A program made the translations under genes and the position numbers. Of a DNA stretch of 64,000 bases, positions 36,224 to 44,577 are shown one piece after another; the first letter of the stretch is position 1; every line of letters starts with the position of its first letter. Below the pieces are notes generated by a model, which was not told the origin of the DNA, did not search any database, and saw only the letters and a list, made by a program, of their open reading frames with translations. Source of the stretch: Campylobacter showae (lineage in GTDB: Bacteria; Campylobacterota; Campylobacteria; Campylobacterales; Campylobacteraceae); assembly GCF_004803815.1 (NCBI RefSeq), contig NZ_CP012544.1, forward strand, positions 1,550,001-1,614,000, in the 5' to 3' direction.

Positions 36224-36772
36224 CTAAATTTGATACTCGTTAGGACTTAGCTCTCCTCGTAAAAGCTTGCCAAAGCGCGCGGCTGCGGCATCTACGGCAT
36301 CGTCGCCAAACTCGCCGGGCTCAAACCCGCTGCTGATAAACGGCACGGCAAAGTCCATCCCGCAGCAGTTTGCCGCGATCTTAAGCGGCGTTAAAATTTC
36401 ATCCAAGCTAAAGCCGATCGCGCCCTGTTTAGAGTATTCACTAAGCGGAGTACTGACGCTTAGCGCAAGCTGCAAGACCTTGCCTTTAAGCGCGCCGGAA
36501 CCCACCAGCTCGTGCGAAAAGACGATGTCGATATAGGCTTTTAGCATAGGCGGCACGTTTAGCCAGTACATCGGGTACAAAAATACGATGCGTTCGGCAC
36601 TCGCTAGCGCGTCTTGCTCTGAGCTGGCGTCTATGCGTGCGATATCTAGGCCGTAAAGCCCCTCCAAATGGCGCACTTCGACGTCCGCTGCGGCCTTTGC
36701 TACCTGAGATAAGGCTTTGTTTATGCGCGAGGCGGCAAGATTTGGGTGCGATAAGATAACTAGCGTTTTCAT
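36224..36772 (-). CDS. Flavodoxin-fold NAD(P)H oxidoreductase (KefF/MdaB family)
   Basis: 182 residues. TLVILSHPNLAASRINKAL is the FMN-binding first strand and loop, and FLYPMYWLNVPPMLKAYIDIVF is the hallmark of quinone/NADPH oxidoreductases of this family. Such enzymes reduce quinones by two electrons and protect against electrophiles. It stands alone on the reverse strand, between the cytochromes and ccoS, and is not part of the C. jejuni order. An ATG preceded by AAAGGAAACAAC supports the start. Confidence 0.87.
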   Translation of the reverse strand: MKTLVILSHPNLAASRINKALSQVAKAAADVEVRHLEGLYGLDIARIDASSEQDALASAERIVFLYPMYWLNVPPMLKAYIDIVFSHELVGSGALKGKVLQLALSVSTPLSEYSKQGAIGFSLDEILTPLKIAANCCGMDFAVPFISSGFEPGEFGDDAVDAAAARFGKLLRGELSPNEYQI

Positions 36773-37288
36773 GTTGTTTCCTTTGTTAAATTTTGCGAAA
36801 TCATATCGTTAAAAAGCTAAAAATAGATTAAGGAGGCTTGCGAGAGCGAAGCTTTTACAAGCAAGAAAGCAAAAAATTATTAGGACTAAGCCACGTCCGC
36901 TCGGTGATTGCAGCGATTTAATTTAAACGGCTCCAAGCCGCCTAAACTCCAAGCAGGCGGCATACCTAACGGGTGCGTCAAGCGGCGATCTTGATTTGAT
37001 TGCGGGGCATCGCTAGACTGAGTAAATTTGGCCGACAAGAGGCTAAATTTGCCGACAACCCGCTTGCTAGCAAAGGACAACCAATTTTTACTCTGCCAGA
37101 TTACACTTGCGCACTTTTACTATTTTGCACAGTAAATTTACGGTCCAAATTTGACTTCAAATACTCGTCGCCAAATTTAAAACGCAAATGCCGCCCACGC
37201 TCGAAATCAAATTTCGCGGCAAATTTTACGACCCAAAATAACCAAATTTTAGCGGCAAAGACGAGTCAAACAAGTGCGTAAATTCGCC
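36773..37288. other. 516-base gap with overlapping hairpins
   Basis: No credible gene. At 36928-36940 CGGCT-CCA-AGCCG can form a small hairpin, while GCCGCCT (36937-36943) pairs perfectly with AGGCGGC (36955-36961); the two share four bases and exclude each other. The word CTCCAAGC occurs twice here. From 37021 on the gap turns into AAATTT-rich sequence. A 64-codon reverse frame over 36886-37080 has no ribosome site and no recognisable content. Confidence 0.4.
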
Positions 37289-37501
37289 TCACTCTGGCGG
37301 CTTATAGCCCTTTTCTTTACGGCGAAGCTCCAGCTCATAGGCGTCGTTTAGCGCATCTTCGTCGTCAAATTTCGTCCCGTCCAAAAACTTTCGCTCGTCG
37401 TCAAACTGCCTGGTCTTTAGCCCCCACAGCAGCGCAGCCAGCCCACACGCGCCCAGTAGCGTAGAAACCCCTATCATCATCGCCACGACCGCCCCGCTCA
37501 T
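37289..37501 (-). CDS. ccoS: cbb3-type cytochrome oxidase assembly protein CcoS
   Basis: 70 residues: one N-terminal membrane segment (about 4-27) and then the conserved cytoplasmic tail with QFDD, beginning LWGLKTRQFDDERKFLDG, diagnostic of CcoS/FixS. It is needed, with CcoI, to deliver copper to the cbb3 oxidase. It begins in an ATGA overlap with the end of ccoI. Confidence 0.9.
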   Translation of the reverse strand: MSGAVVAMMIGVSTLLGACGLAALLWGLKTRQFDDERKFLDGTKFDDEDALNDAYELELRRKEKGYKPPE

Positions 37502-39900
37502 CGCTCGCTCCTAGCCCGCATCGCGTTTAGCACGACCGCAACCGAGCTTAGCGACATCGATAGCGCAGCCACGGCGGGCGCGACGTAGCCGGCCATCGCC
37601 AGCGGTATCGTCACGGCGTTATAAACGAGCGAAAAGGCCAAATTTTGCCGCACGATGCAGTAGGTCCTGCGCGCGAGCGCTACGGCAGCCGCGAGCGAGG
37701 CGGGGTCGTCTCTCATCAGCACGACGTCGCTTTTTGCGATACTCACGGCTGCTCCGCTGCCCATACACACGGCCACGCTTGATAGCGCAAGCGCGGCGGC
37801 GTCGTTTATCCCGTCGCCTACCATCAGCACGTTTCGCCCCTGCTGCGCCAGTCTCTCCACGTAGGCGGCCTTGTCCGTAGGCAGCGCGTTTGCGACCGTT
37901 TCGCCCACGCCAAGCCCCTCTGCCACGCGCTTTGCGGCGTATTCGTTATCGCCCGTTAGCATCGCTACGCGCATACCGGCGTTTTTTAGCGCGTCTACGC
38001 ACTCTTTGGCGCCCTCTTTTAGGCTCTCTTCTAGCTCAAATACCGCCGCGATCTGACCGTCCTCGGCGAAAAAATAACAAGTCCCGCGCGCCGCTTCGCC
38101 GTCATAAAGCCCTAGCTCTCGCATAAATTTCTCGCTACCGCCCGCTAGATTTATGCCGTCAAGTTTAGCCTGCGTGCCGCGTGCTGCGATGTTTTCAAAG
38201 CCGCTTAACTCTAAAAGTTTTAAATCCCTAAAATTTGCGCGCAGATACTTGCCAACGGCGCGGCTAACTGGATGATCCGAGCCGCTAACCAGCGAAAAAA
38301 GCGCGTTTGCGTCAAATTTGCCCGCGTGCGTAAATTTACTCACTTTAAGCCGCCCCGACGTGAGCGTGCCGGTCTTGTCAAACACGGCCGTATCGCACTT
38401 AGCTAGACTTTCGATGATGCGAGCTTCTTTAAAAAGTATCCCGCGCCTAAAACCCGCCCCAAGCGCGACGAGCGTGCTAACCGGCGTGGCAAGTCCTAGC
38501 GCGCAGGGACACGAGATCACCACGACCGAGATCGCGACGATGAGCGCGGCGGATAGCTCGCCCGTGCGCCAGAACCAAAACGCAAATGTCGCTAGCGCCA
38601 GCGCCGTGATAGCGGCCGAAAACCTCGCCGCGATAGCGTCTGCGAGCGCCTGAATACGCGGCTTTTTGGCTGCGGCGGTTTCGAGCAGGTTTATGATACG
38701 GGCTAGCACCGACTCGCTAAAGACGGCGCCGACCTTATAAACCAGCGTGCCGTCCACGCACACGGAGCCGCTTTTTATCTCGTTTTCGCCCTCTTTTGCG
38801 CTCAGATACGCTGGCGCGCTCTCGCCGCTAAGGCTAGAGAGATCAAAGCTCGCCGCACCGCTTATGACGATGCCGTCTAGCAGCACGCGCTCGCCCGCTC
38901 TCACGACTACGAGTTCGCCCACTCGCACCTCCTGCGCGCTTTTTAGGGTTATTTCGTCGCCGTTTTTGACGCTAACGGAGTTTAAATTTAACGAGTTTAG
39001 GTTATCGAGCGTATCGGCGGCTTTTTTCTTGCTTAAAATTTCCAGATATTTGCCGATAAATACGAAAGTGATTATCATCGCAACCGAGTCGAAATACGTC
39101 TCGCCGCGCCTAGAAAACATCGCGTATATCGAGAAGATATAGGCAGCGAGCGTACCAGTAACGATGAGGCTATCCATGTTTTGCGTTTTGTTTTTTAGCG
39201 CGCCCCAAGCACCCCTAAAAAACCCGCTTCCCGTGTAAAAAAGCACCGGCGTAGCGAGGATAAATTCGGCGAAATTTATGATAGAGCGCACGTCGGCGCG
39301 CATACCCGTGAAGTAGCCGCCGTACTGCGCGACAGCCAGCCACATGATGTTCATCGTGCAAAATATCCCGACAAGCAGCCTAGCGTAAAATTCGCGCCTC
39401 TGCCCCGCGAGTCTTTGCTCCTGTGCCTGCGCGTCGTATGGGTAGGGCTCGTAGCCGACAGAGTGGATGAGGGCGAAAATTTGGGCCAAATTTACCTCGT
39501 TTTCGTCCCAGACGATGAGGGCTTTATTGTTAACAGAGTTTATATTTACTTCTAAAATTCCCTTCTGCGCAAATAAAATCTTCTCGTTTAGCCAGACGCA
39601 AGCCGAGCAGTGGATGCCCTCGATGATGAGCGAGATTTTACTAAATCCGTTCTCGTTTTTGACATAATTTTGATAAATAGCCGCGAGGTCTTCTTGCGAC
39701 TTTTGCGCCGCGTTTTTTGCGCCCCGAGCGGGATTTAGCGTAGTTTTGCCAAGCCTTTCGTAAAACTCGCCAAGCCCGCTTGAGTTAAGTATCTCGTAAA
39801 CTCCCGCGCATCCCTCGCAGCAAAACAGCTCCCCGCCGCGCTCTATCAGCGCCTTGCGCTCAAATTCGCCCCTGCAATGCGCGCACTTAAATTTGCCCAT
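37498..39900 (-). CDS. ccoI: Copper-translocating P1B-type ATPase CcoI
   Basis: 800 residues. An N-terminal zinc-ribbon-like region (CAHC and CCEGC, residues 6-31) is followed by a heavy-metal domain with GIHCSAC (95-101), then about eight membrane helices with the ion-binding SCPCALG, phosphorylation site DKTGTLTSG, and the hinge MLTGDN and GDGINDAAA. The extra N-terminal Cys cluster and fused ccoS identify CcoI/FixI, which supplies copper to cbb3 oxidase in the periplasm, rather than the detoxifying CopA. C. jejuni has the same pair in the same place. Confidence 0.92.
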   Translation of the reverse strand: MGKFKCAHCRGEFERKALIERGGELFCCEGCAGVYEILNSSGLGEFYERLGKTTLNPARGAKNAAQKSQEDLAAIYQNYVKNENGFSKISLIIEGIHCSACVWLNEKILFAQKGILEVNINSVNNKALIVWDENEVNLAQIFALIHSVGYEPYPYDAQAQEQRLAGQRREFYARLLVGIFCTMNIMWLAVAQYGGYFTGMRADVRSIINFAEFILATPVLFYTGSGFFRGAWGALKNKTQNMDSLIVTGTLAAYIFSIYAMFSRRGETYFDSVAMIITFVFIGKYLEILSKKKAADTLDNLNSLNLNSVSVKNGDEITLKSAQEVRVGELVVVRAGERVLLDGIVISGAASFDLSSLSGESAPAYLSAKEGENEIKSGSVCVDGTLVYKVGAVFSESVLARIINLLETAAAKKPRIQALADAIAARFSAAITALALATFAFWFWRTGELSAALIVAISVVVISCPCALGLATPVSTLVALGAGFRRGILFKEARIIESLAKCDTAVFDKTGTLTSGRLKVSKFTHAGKFDANALFSLVSGSDHPVSRAVGKYLRANFRDLKLLELSGFENIAARGTQAKLDGINLAGGSEKFMRELGLYDGEAARGTCYFFAEDGQIAAVFELEESLKEGAKECVDALKNAGMRVAMLTGDNEYAAKRVAEGLGVGETVANALPTDKAAYVERLAQQGRNVLMVGDGINDAAALALSSVAVCMGSGAAVSIAKSDVVLMRDDPASLAAAVALARRTYCIVRQNLAFSLVYNAVTIPLAMAGYVAPAVAALSMSLSSVAVVLNAMRARSER

Positions 39901-40278
39901 CGGTTACTTTTTTCTTTCGTTTTAAGATTTTAGATTATACGCAAAATTTCTAAAGCCTCGCTTGATTTTGCAGGCTTTGGCGCGGATTTCGCTTGCGTCC
40001 GAATTTGACGGTAAAATTTAAAGAGTTTTTGCTAGCACACCAAACTTTGTTTTAAATTTACGCGATAAATTTGCTAAATTTAGTGGTTTTTTTAGTAATT
40101 TTCAGCCCAAAACCCGCACCTTTAGAGTGCTAACAAATTTACGGACGATTTTTTTAACGCTCGAAAATTTGAGCTGCGCAAATTTTATGAGTCGCAAGTT
40201 TAAATAAAATTTGGCTCGTTAAATTTCAGCCATAAATTTAATTACAAAAAAGTAAATTTAGGCAAATAACCCGTCGAA
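39901..40278. repeat. Gene-free gap rich in AAATTT
   Basis: 378 bases between ccoI and the Lcl pair. AAATTT occurs eleven times between about 40010 and 40262. A stem of AAAGCCT-C-GC and GCAGGCTTT (about 39952-39976) has no T-run on either strand. No gene is evident. Confidence 0.5.
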
Positions 40279-40785
40279 TCAATCCTGCCTGACACACCGG
40301 ACAAACGCATAACTAGATGGCTCCATTGGGCTACTTTTACCATCATAAAAATTTACAACCCATATTTTTTGCAAATCCTCTTTGGCAGTATACTTGGTAG
40401 AACTCCAATAATAATTCATAAAATCAAGCAACCAATCAAGCTTATCTTTATTAGACCCGTGCTTCCTCTTTTTAAACGCCATATTTGCATTAAAATTTAT
40501 ATTCGTCTTATTTGTTATACTTAAAAGCTCAATTCTAGTCGGTAATCTCCAGTTGGCATATCCTCCCAAATTAACTAACTTGCAATATTCTTCCGCTTGT
40601 CCGTATGTGCCTTCAAAATCTTGTATTTCATCTTGCCACATCAATTTACCAAGCTTTTTGTCGCTACATATAACTACATTTTTTATATTATCTCTGTAGC
40701 AAGTAGGGTTTAGTACCTCACTTGCAGCAAAAAATTCGCAAACAAATAAAGTTAATATAATATATTTTTTCATTACAGTGCTCAC
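40279..40785 (-). CDS. Lcl (DUF1566) domain secreted protein, copy 2
   Basis: 168 residues from GTG at 40785; an ATG at 40773 is an equally good start and leads straight into the signal peptide (MKKYIILTLFVCEFFAAS). The mature part is one Lcl domain: YANWRLPTRIELLSI in the middle, YYWSSTKYT and the end SYAFVRCVRQD. The Lcl C-terminal domain is found in adhesins and fimbrial proteins. About 55 residues precede the WRLPT motif. It is a close paralogue of the gene 11 bases upstream and shares its A/T-rich codon use, unlike the neighbours. Confidence 0.78.
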   Translation of the reverse strand: MSTVMKKYIILTLFVCEFFAASEVLNPTCYRDNIKNVVICSDKKLGKLMWQDEIQDFEGTYGQAEEYCKLVNLGGYANWRLPTRIELLSITNKTNINFNANMAFKKRKHGSNKDKLDWLLDFMNYYWSSTKYTAKEDLQKIWVVNFYDGKSSPMEPSSYAFVRCVRQD

Positions 40786-40796
40786 TAGTTTTATAA

Positions 40797-41348
40797 TTAA
40801 TATTGTCTAACGCATCTAACAAAGGCGTAATAAGACATTTCTTGCTCAACATTTTCACCATTATCAAAATTTATAAGCCATGCACGACCAAAGGAGTGTT
40901 TATACTTTGTAGAACTCCAATATAGTCCATATAATAACTTTCCATTACCTATTTCTTCATATCCTGTATGATTAAATATGCTATTTACAGCAGGACTATG
41001 TCTATCATCATCAGTTATGCTTAAAAGCTCATTTACGGTTGGAAGCCTCCAATCATTATAACCTGCATAGTCAAGCTCGTCACAATATTTAATAGCTTGA
41101 CTAAGTGAAGCTTTATATATATCTTGATTATCTTGCCATATTAAATTATAAACATCGTCTTTTACAATACCATACTTACTATCTATAAAGCCAGATTCGA
41201 TACCGATTCTGCCATTTATAATTCTTTGAGTCAATTCTTTAATAATCTTTTTCGGGCGAATTTCATAATAGTTAATAATTATTCCAACTGCCAAAAATAC
41301 ACCACAAAAAAGAACTACAAAAATTTCTTTCATAGAAACACCATTCAT
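40797..41348 (-). CDS. Lcl (DUF1566) domain membrane-anchored protein, copy 1
   Basis: 183 residues. An N-terminal signal anchor (about 6-27) is followed by the same domain as the next gene: YNDWRLPTVNELLSI, LYWSSTKYK, INFDNGEN, ending YAFVRCVRQY. A GAGGT ribosome site precedes the ATG. Strongly A/T-rich. The pair sits between ccoI and the cation exporter, genes not interrupted this way in C. jejuni, so it was probably acquired and then duplicated. Confidence 0.78.
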   Translation of the reverse strand: MNGVSMKEIFVVLFCGVFLAVGIIINYYEIRPKKIIKELTQRIINGRIGIESGFIDSKYGIVKDDVYNLIWQDNQDIYKASLSQAIKYCDELDYAGYNDWRLPTVNELLSITDDDRHSPAVNSIFNHTGYEEIGNGKLLYGLYWSSTKYKHSFGRAWLINFDNGENVEQEMSYYAFVRCVRQY

Positions 41349-41409
41349 CTTAAAATTACCTCACTAAAAAAGTTTACGAACTTCAATTATATCACCTTAA
41401 AAATAATTT

Positions 41410-42519
41410 TCACGCAAACTCCCTATCTATCACGATGAAAATTTTATACCCCGGAAAGCTTAGCGCGACTTTACGCTCGATTTGGGCGCGCAGCCGGCTT
41501 AGGTTTTTCTCGGCAAAATCGACCACTACGTCAAACCTCACGCTCTTTTTCTTAGTATCTATAAAAAACGCGTGAAATCCGCGCACGCTGCTAAACTCCG
41601 AGAGTAAATTTGCCACACAGGCGCGGCTCTCGTCCTGCCCCAAATTTACGCTATAAACGCCAAAAACCAGATAAATCCTGTAAATTTTATAAATCTTAAT
41701 CTGAAGCTCGTTTAGCCTCTGCGAAACCTCGCTAAGGGGCAAATGCTCGTCTATTTCGACGTTTACCGAGCCCACGTATCGCTGAGCGCCGTAGTTGTGC
41801 AGGATCAGGTCGTATGCGCCGCGCACGATCTCGCAGCGATTTACGGCGGCGTAAATTTCGTCGCTGATCTCTTTTTCGACGCGCTGGCCGATGATTTTAT
41901 CAAAGGTTTCTTTTATCAAAAGTACGCCGTTTATGATAATAACAAGCGACGCCAGAGCGCCCGCATAGCCGTCTATCTGGATATCGACGAAGTAGGAAAG
42001 CGCGGCCGAAACCAAGATCACGCACGATATGATCGCATCACCCAAAGCTTCCTGTCCGACGGCTATAAGCGAGATAGATTTGGTTTGTTTGCCGATCTTT
42101 TTATAGTAAAAGCCGAGCGCAAATTTGACGAATATCGCGCAGAACAAAAACGCTAAAAACGGCATCGTAAAGCTGGTGGGCTCAGGTGCAAAGATGTTTT
42201 CGATAGAAGTTTTTAGGAACTGAAATCCAAGCATCAGCACGATAACCGAGACTATAAGACCGCCGATATACTCGGTCCTGCCGTAGCCGTAGGGGTGGTC
42301 TTCGTCGGGCATCTTGCTAGCTAGTTTTGAGCCAAATATCGTGATAATACTTGAGCCTGCATCGCTAAGGTTATTTACGGCGTCTGATATCAGCGCGACC
42401 GAGTTTGAGACCATAGCGATAAAGATTTTCGCTCCAGCTAAGAAAAAATTCGTAACTATGCCGATAAGCGCGGTTTTTATGATCGTTTTTTCGCGCTTGC
42501 CGTCTTTAAAATCCATCAT
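41410..42519 (-). CDS. Cation diffusion facilitator family transporter
   Basis: 369 residues from the ATG at 42519, chosen because AAAGGA lies just upstream; a longer frame runs back into the rho promoter and start and is unlikely. Six membrane segments, with the metal site SDAVNNLSD (about residues 41-49) and HPYGYGRTEYIGG, then HD-type ligands replaced by QEALGDAI in helix V. C-terminal cytoplasmic ferredoxin-like domain (about 215-300) and an extra about 65 residues. Exports Zn, Mn, Fe or similar divalent cations. Confidence 0.88.
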   Translation of the reverse strand: MMDFKDGKREKTIIKTALIGIVTNFFLAGAKIFIAMVSNSVALISDAVNNLSDAGSSIITIFGSKLASKMPDEDHPYGYGRTEYIGGLIVSVIVLMLGFQFLKTSIENIFAPEPTSFTMPFLAFLFCAIFVKFALGFYYKKIGKQTKSISLIAVGQEALGDAIISCVILVSAALSYFVDIQIDGYAGALASLVIIINGVLLIKETFDKIIGQRVEKEISDEIYAAVNRCEIVRGAYDLILHNYGAQRYVGSVNVEIDEHLPLSEVSQRLNELQIKIYKIYRIYLVFGVYSVNLGQDESRACVANLLSEFSSVRGFHAFFIDTKKKSVRFDVVVDFAEKNLSRLRAQIERKVALSFPGYKIFIVIDREFA

Positions 42520-42661
42520 TTTGAGATTCCTTTTCATTTTTGGCGAGATTATATCACTTCTTGACATCAAAGCCAAAATTTTATAAAATGCGACTTTCAA
42601 AAACTTCTTTTGAAACTTAAATTTATCTACAAAATTATTCCGTAATTTTAAAGAGGACACA

Positions 42662-44008
42662 ATGGAAAATAACGCGACCCAGCCTGCAAATTCCACGCAG
42701 GAAAGTCAAAAAACCACGAAAAAACACCAAAACTCGCGCACTCACATCCCTGTCGATGGACACAAAATTGAAGAGCTAAGAACCCTTAGCCTAGAGGAGC
42801 TTATCGCTATCGCAAATAGCGTAGGCGTCGAGAATCCGCGCGAATTTCGCAGACAAGATTTGATATTTGAGATCCTAAAAACCCAAACAAAACAAGGCGG
42901 ATTTATACTTTTCACGGGCATTTTAGAGATCACGAGCGAGGGCTACGGCTTTTTGCGCTCGGTAGACGCAAACCTCAGCGACAGCTCAAACGACGCCTAT
43001 GTATCAAACTCTCAAATTCGTAAATTTGCCCTGCGCGTGGGCGACATCGTGACGGGTCAAGTACGCGAACCAAAAGATCAGGAAAAATACTACGCCCTGC
43101 TAAAAATCGAAGCGCTAAACTATATGCCGCTAATCGAGGCCAAGGAGCGTCCGCTATTTGACAACCTAACCCCACTTTTCCCGACGGAAAAACTCCGCCT
43201 AGAATACGACCCGATGAAGCTAACGGGCCGCGTACTCGATCTCTTTACCCCTCTTGGCAAGGGTCAGCGCGGCCTAATCGTCGCTCCACCTAGAAGCGGT
43301 AAAACCGAGCTTATGAAAGAGCTAGCCCACGGCATCGCGCGCAACCACCCGGAGTCGCATCTCATGGTCTTGCTCGTAGACGAGCGTCCAGAAGAGGTCA
43401 CAGACATGCAGCGCTGCGTAAAGGGCGAGGTATTTAGCTCGACGTTTGACCTGCCTGCGATGAACCACGTGCGCGTCGCCGAACTCGTCATCGAAAAGGC
43501 AAAACGCCTCGTAGAAATGGGCAAGGACGTCATCATCCTGCTTGATAGCATCACCCGCCTAGCGCGCGCATATAACACGGTAACTCCGCCAAGCGGCAAG
43601 GTGCTAACCGGCGGCGTGGACGCAAACGCCCTGCATAAACCTAAGCGCTTTTTCGGCGCGGCGCGAAACATCGAGCATGGCGGTAGCCTCACCATCATCG
43701 CTACCGCACTCATAGACACGGGCTCTCGTATGGACGAGGTGATTTTCGAGGAATTTAAAGGTACGGGCAACAGCGAGATCGTACTAGATCGCAACATATC
43801 CGACCGCCGAATTTACCCGGCCATCAACGTACTAAAATCAGGCACCAGAAAAGAGGAGCTACTACAAAAACCGGACGAACTGCAAAAGATCTGGGCTATC
43901 CGCTCGGCGATCGCGACAATGGACGACGTAGAGGCGCTTAAGTTTTTATACGCCAAGATGCTAAAAACCAAGGATAACAAAGAGTTGCTTTCGATATTAA
44001 ACGAATAG
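42662..44008 (+). CDS. rho: Transcription termination factor Rho
   Basis: 448 residues. N-terminal Rho_N helices (about 36-75), the RNA-binding cold-shock domain (about 80-150, with EGYGFLRS), and the RecA-type motor with Walker A APPRSGKT (208-216) and Walker [15 protein letters not shown], followed by the Q and R loops ([20 protein letters not shown]). The first 30 residues are Gln/Thr/Asn-rich. GAGGACACA precedes the ATG. Its start region overlaps the divergent promoter of the cation exporter. Confidence 0.95.
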   Translation: MENNATQPANSTQESQKTTKKHQNSRTHIPVDGHKIEELRTLSLEELIAIANSVGVENPREFRRQDLIFEILKTQTKQGGFILFTGILEITSEGYGFLRSVDANLSDSSNDAYVSNSQIRKFALRVGDIVTGQVREPKDQEKYYALLKIEALNYMPLIEAKERPLFDNLTPLFPTEKLRLEYDPMKLTGRVLDLFTPLGKGQRGLIVAPPRSGKTELMKELAHGIARNHPESHLMVLLVDERPEEVTDMQRCVKGEVFSSTFDLPAMNHVRVAELVIEKAKRLVEMGKDVIILLDSITRLARAYNTVTPPSGKVLTGGVDANALHKPKRFFGAARNIEHGGSLTIIATALIDTGSRMDEVIFEEFKGTGNSEIVLDRNISDRRIYPAINVLKSGTRKEELLQKPDELQKIWAIRSAIATMDDVEALKFLYAKMLKTKDNKELLSILNE

Positions 44009-44102
44009 TGAAGTTGTGTTTTTAGGTAAATTTAACCCTTGCGCGAGTCGTTTCGGCTCGCCGACCTACTTTAAAATACTCTAAATTTTATAAATTTACA
44101 AA

Positions 44103-44133
44103 CCGTCGCCGCTTAAATTTATGCCAGCGACGG
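44103..44133 (-). terminator. Hairpin after the 39-residue ORF
   Basis: CCGTCGC (44103-44109) pairs with GCGACGG (44127-44133), seven pairs. On the reverse strand it lies 85 bases past the small ORF and is followed by TTTG, a weak T-run. It may end that transcript, or the rho message read the other way. Confidence 0.35.
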
Positions 44134-44217
44134 CTATTTGAACACCAAAATTTAACGCGGCCTTTCAAATTTACCTTTAGCTTTTGCTGTCCGCCGCTTT
44201 GCGGGCATGAGCAATCA

Positions 44218-44337
44218 TTAGCGTTTTTTAGCTTTTAGCTTTTTTACCTCGCTTAAAAGCTCTTTGTTTTTAGCGCTCATTGCTTCTTTTTCTGCTTGCA
44301 AATCACTGACTTGCTTTTTTAGCTCCTCAATATCCAT
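44218..44337 (-). CDS. 39-residue coiled-coil protein with strong ribosome site
   Basis: Reads MDIEELKKQVSDLQ and continues as one charged heptad-type helix to KKLKAKKR. GTGGAGGACGAAATG gives one of the best Shine-Dalgarno sequences in the window, so translation is likely despite the size. Leucines/valines recur every three to four residues (positions 6, 10, 13, 27, 28, 31, 34), as in a dimeric coiled coil, and the last third is very basic. It lies 220 bases downstream of the MuF-type toxin gene on the same strand. No family recognised; phage tail or immunity-like functions are possible. Confidence 0.6.
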   Translation of the reverse strand: MDIEELKKQVSDLQAEKEAMSAKNKELLSEVKKLKAKKR

Positions 44338-44427
44338 TTCGTCCTCCACAAGAGTTAAATTTAAGGCACTGCCTTTGATAGAATAGTAACTTAAATTTTA
44401 AATGGGGTTGGTTTGGTAAAAATATGG

Positions 44428-44433
44428 TATAAT
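44428..44433 (+). promoter_or_regulatory. -10 box of the structured RNA
   Basis: TATAAT in ATATGGTATAATTACAACA, preceded by GGTTTGGTAAAAATATGG. Transcription would begin near 44440, at the base of the closing stem of the RNA. Confidence 0.6.
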
Positions 44434-44440
44434 TACAACA

Positions 44441-44577
44441 GTGGCAAGCAAAAGGGATGAGTGAAAACGAAATGCCCTAGCGCTCTTAGCAAGCGCATTA
44501 TCGCCCCGTGCGGTACGTAGTTATTCTGCGGTATCCGTTCGTGTGAGGGTTGGGCGGTCTCACTGCTTGCCTTTTTT
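44441..44577 (+). ncRNA. Candidate structured small RNA with its own promoter and terminator
   Basis: About 137 bases. The ends pair: GGCAAGCA (44443-44450) with TGCTTGCC (44564-44571), then TTTTTT. Inside are a hairpin AGGGAT/AT-G-CCCT (44453-44458 with 44472-44478), a hairpin GCGCT/AGCGC (44480-44484 with 44492-44496), and a domain closed by CGCCC/GGGCG (44502-44506 with 44552-44556) that contains a ten-pair bulged hairpin (44511-44537). GTGAG (44543-44547) can instead pair with CTCAC (44559-44563). No start codon with ribosome site is seen. It is neither tRNA, SRP RNA (no GGAAGGAAGCAG-type loop) nor recognisable 6S RNA. The 3' end is antisense to the last 18 bases of the MuF gene. Confidence 0.55.

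Noticed and set aside
36886-37080. 64-codon reverse frame in the ccoS gap
   Set aside because: No ribosome site or family; it overlaps the hairpin region, which explains its unusual composition.
42520-42696. Longer N-terminus for the cation exporter (59 extra residues)
   Set aside because: It would run over the rho start and promoter, lacks a ribosome site and does not resemble the family; the ATG at 42519 with AAAGGA is better.
44042-44061. Hairpin GCGAGTCG-TTT-CGGCTCGC after rho as a terminator
   Set aside because: It is not followed by a T-run on the forward strand, so intrinsic termination is doubtful.
44453-44478. Hammerhead-like words GATGAG ... CGAAA in the structured RNA
   Set aside because: The essential C3-U4 positions are GG and stem II would have a single pair; an ordinary hairpin explains the segment better.
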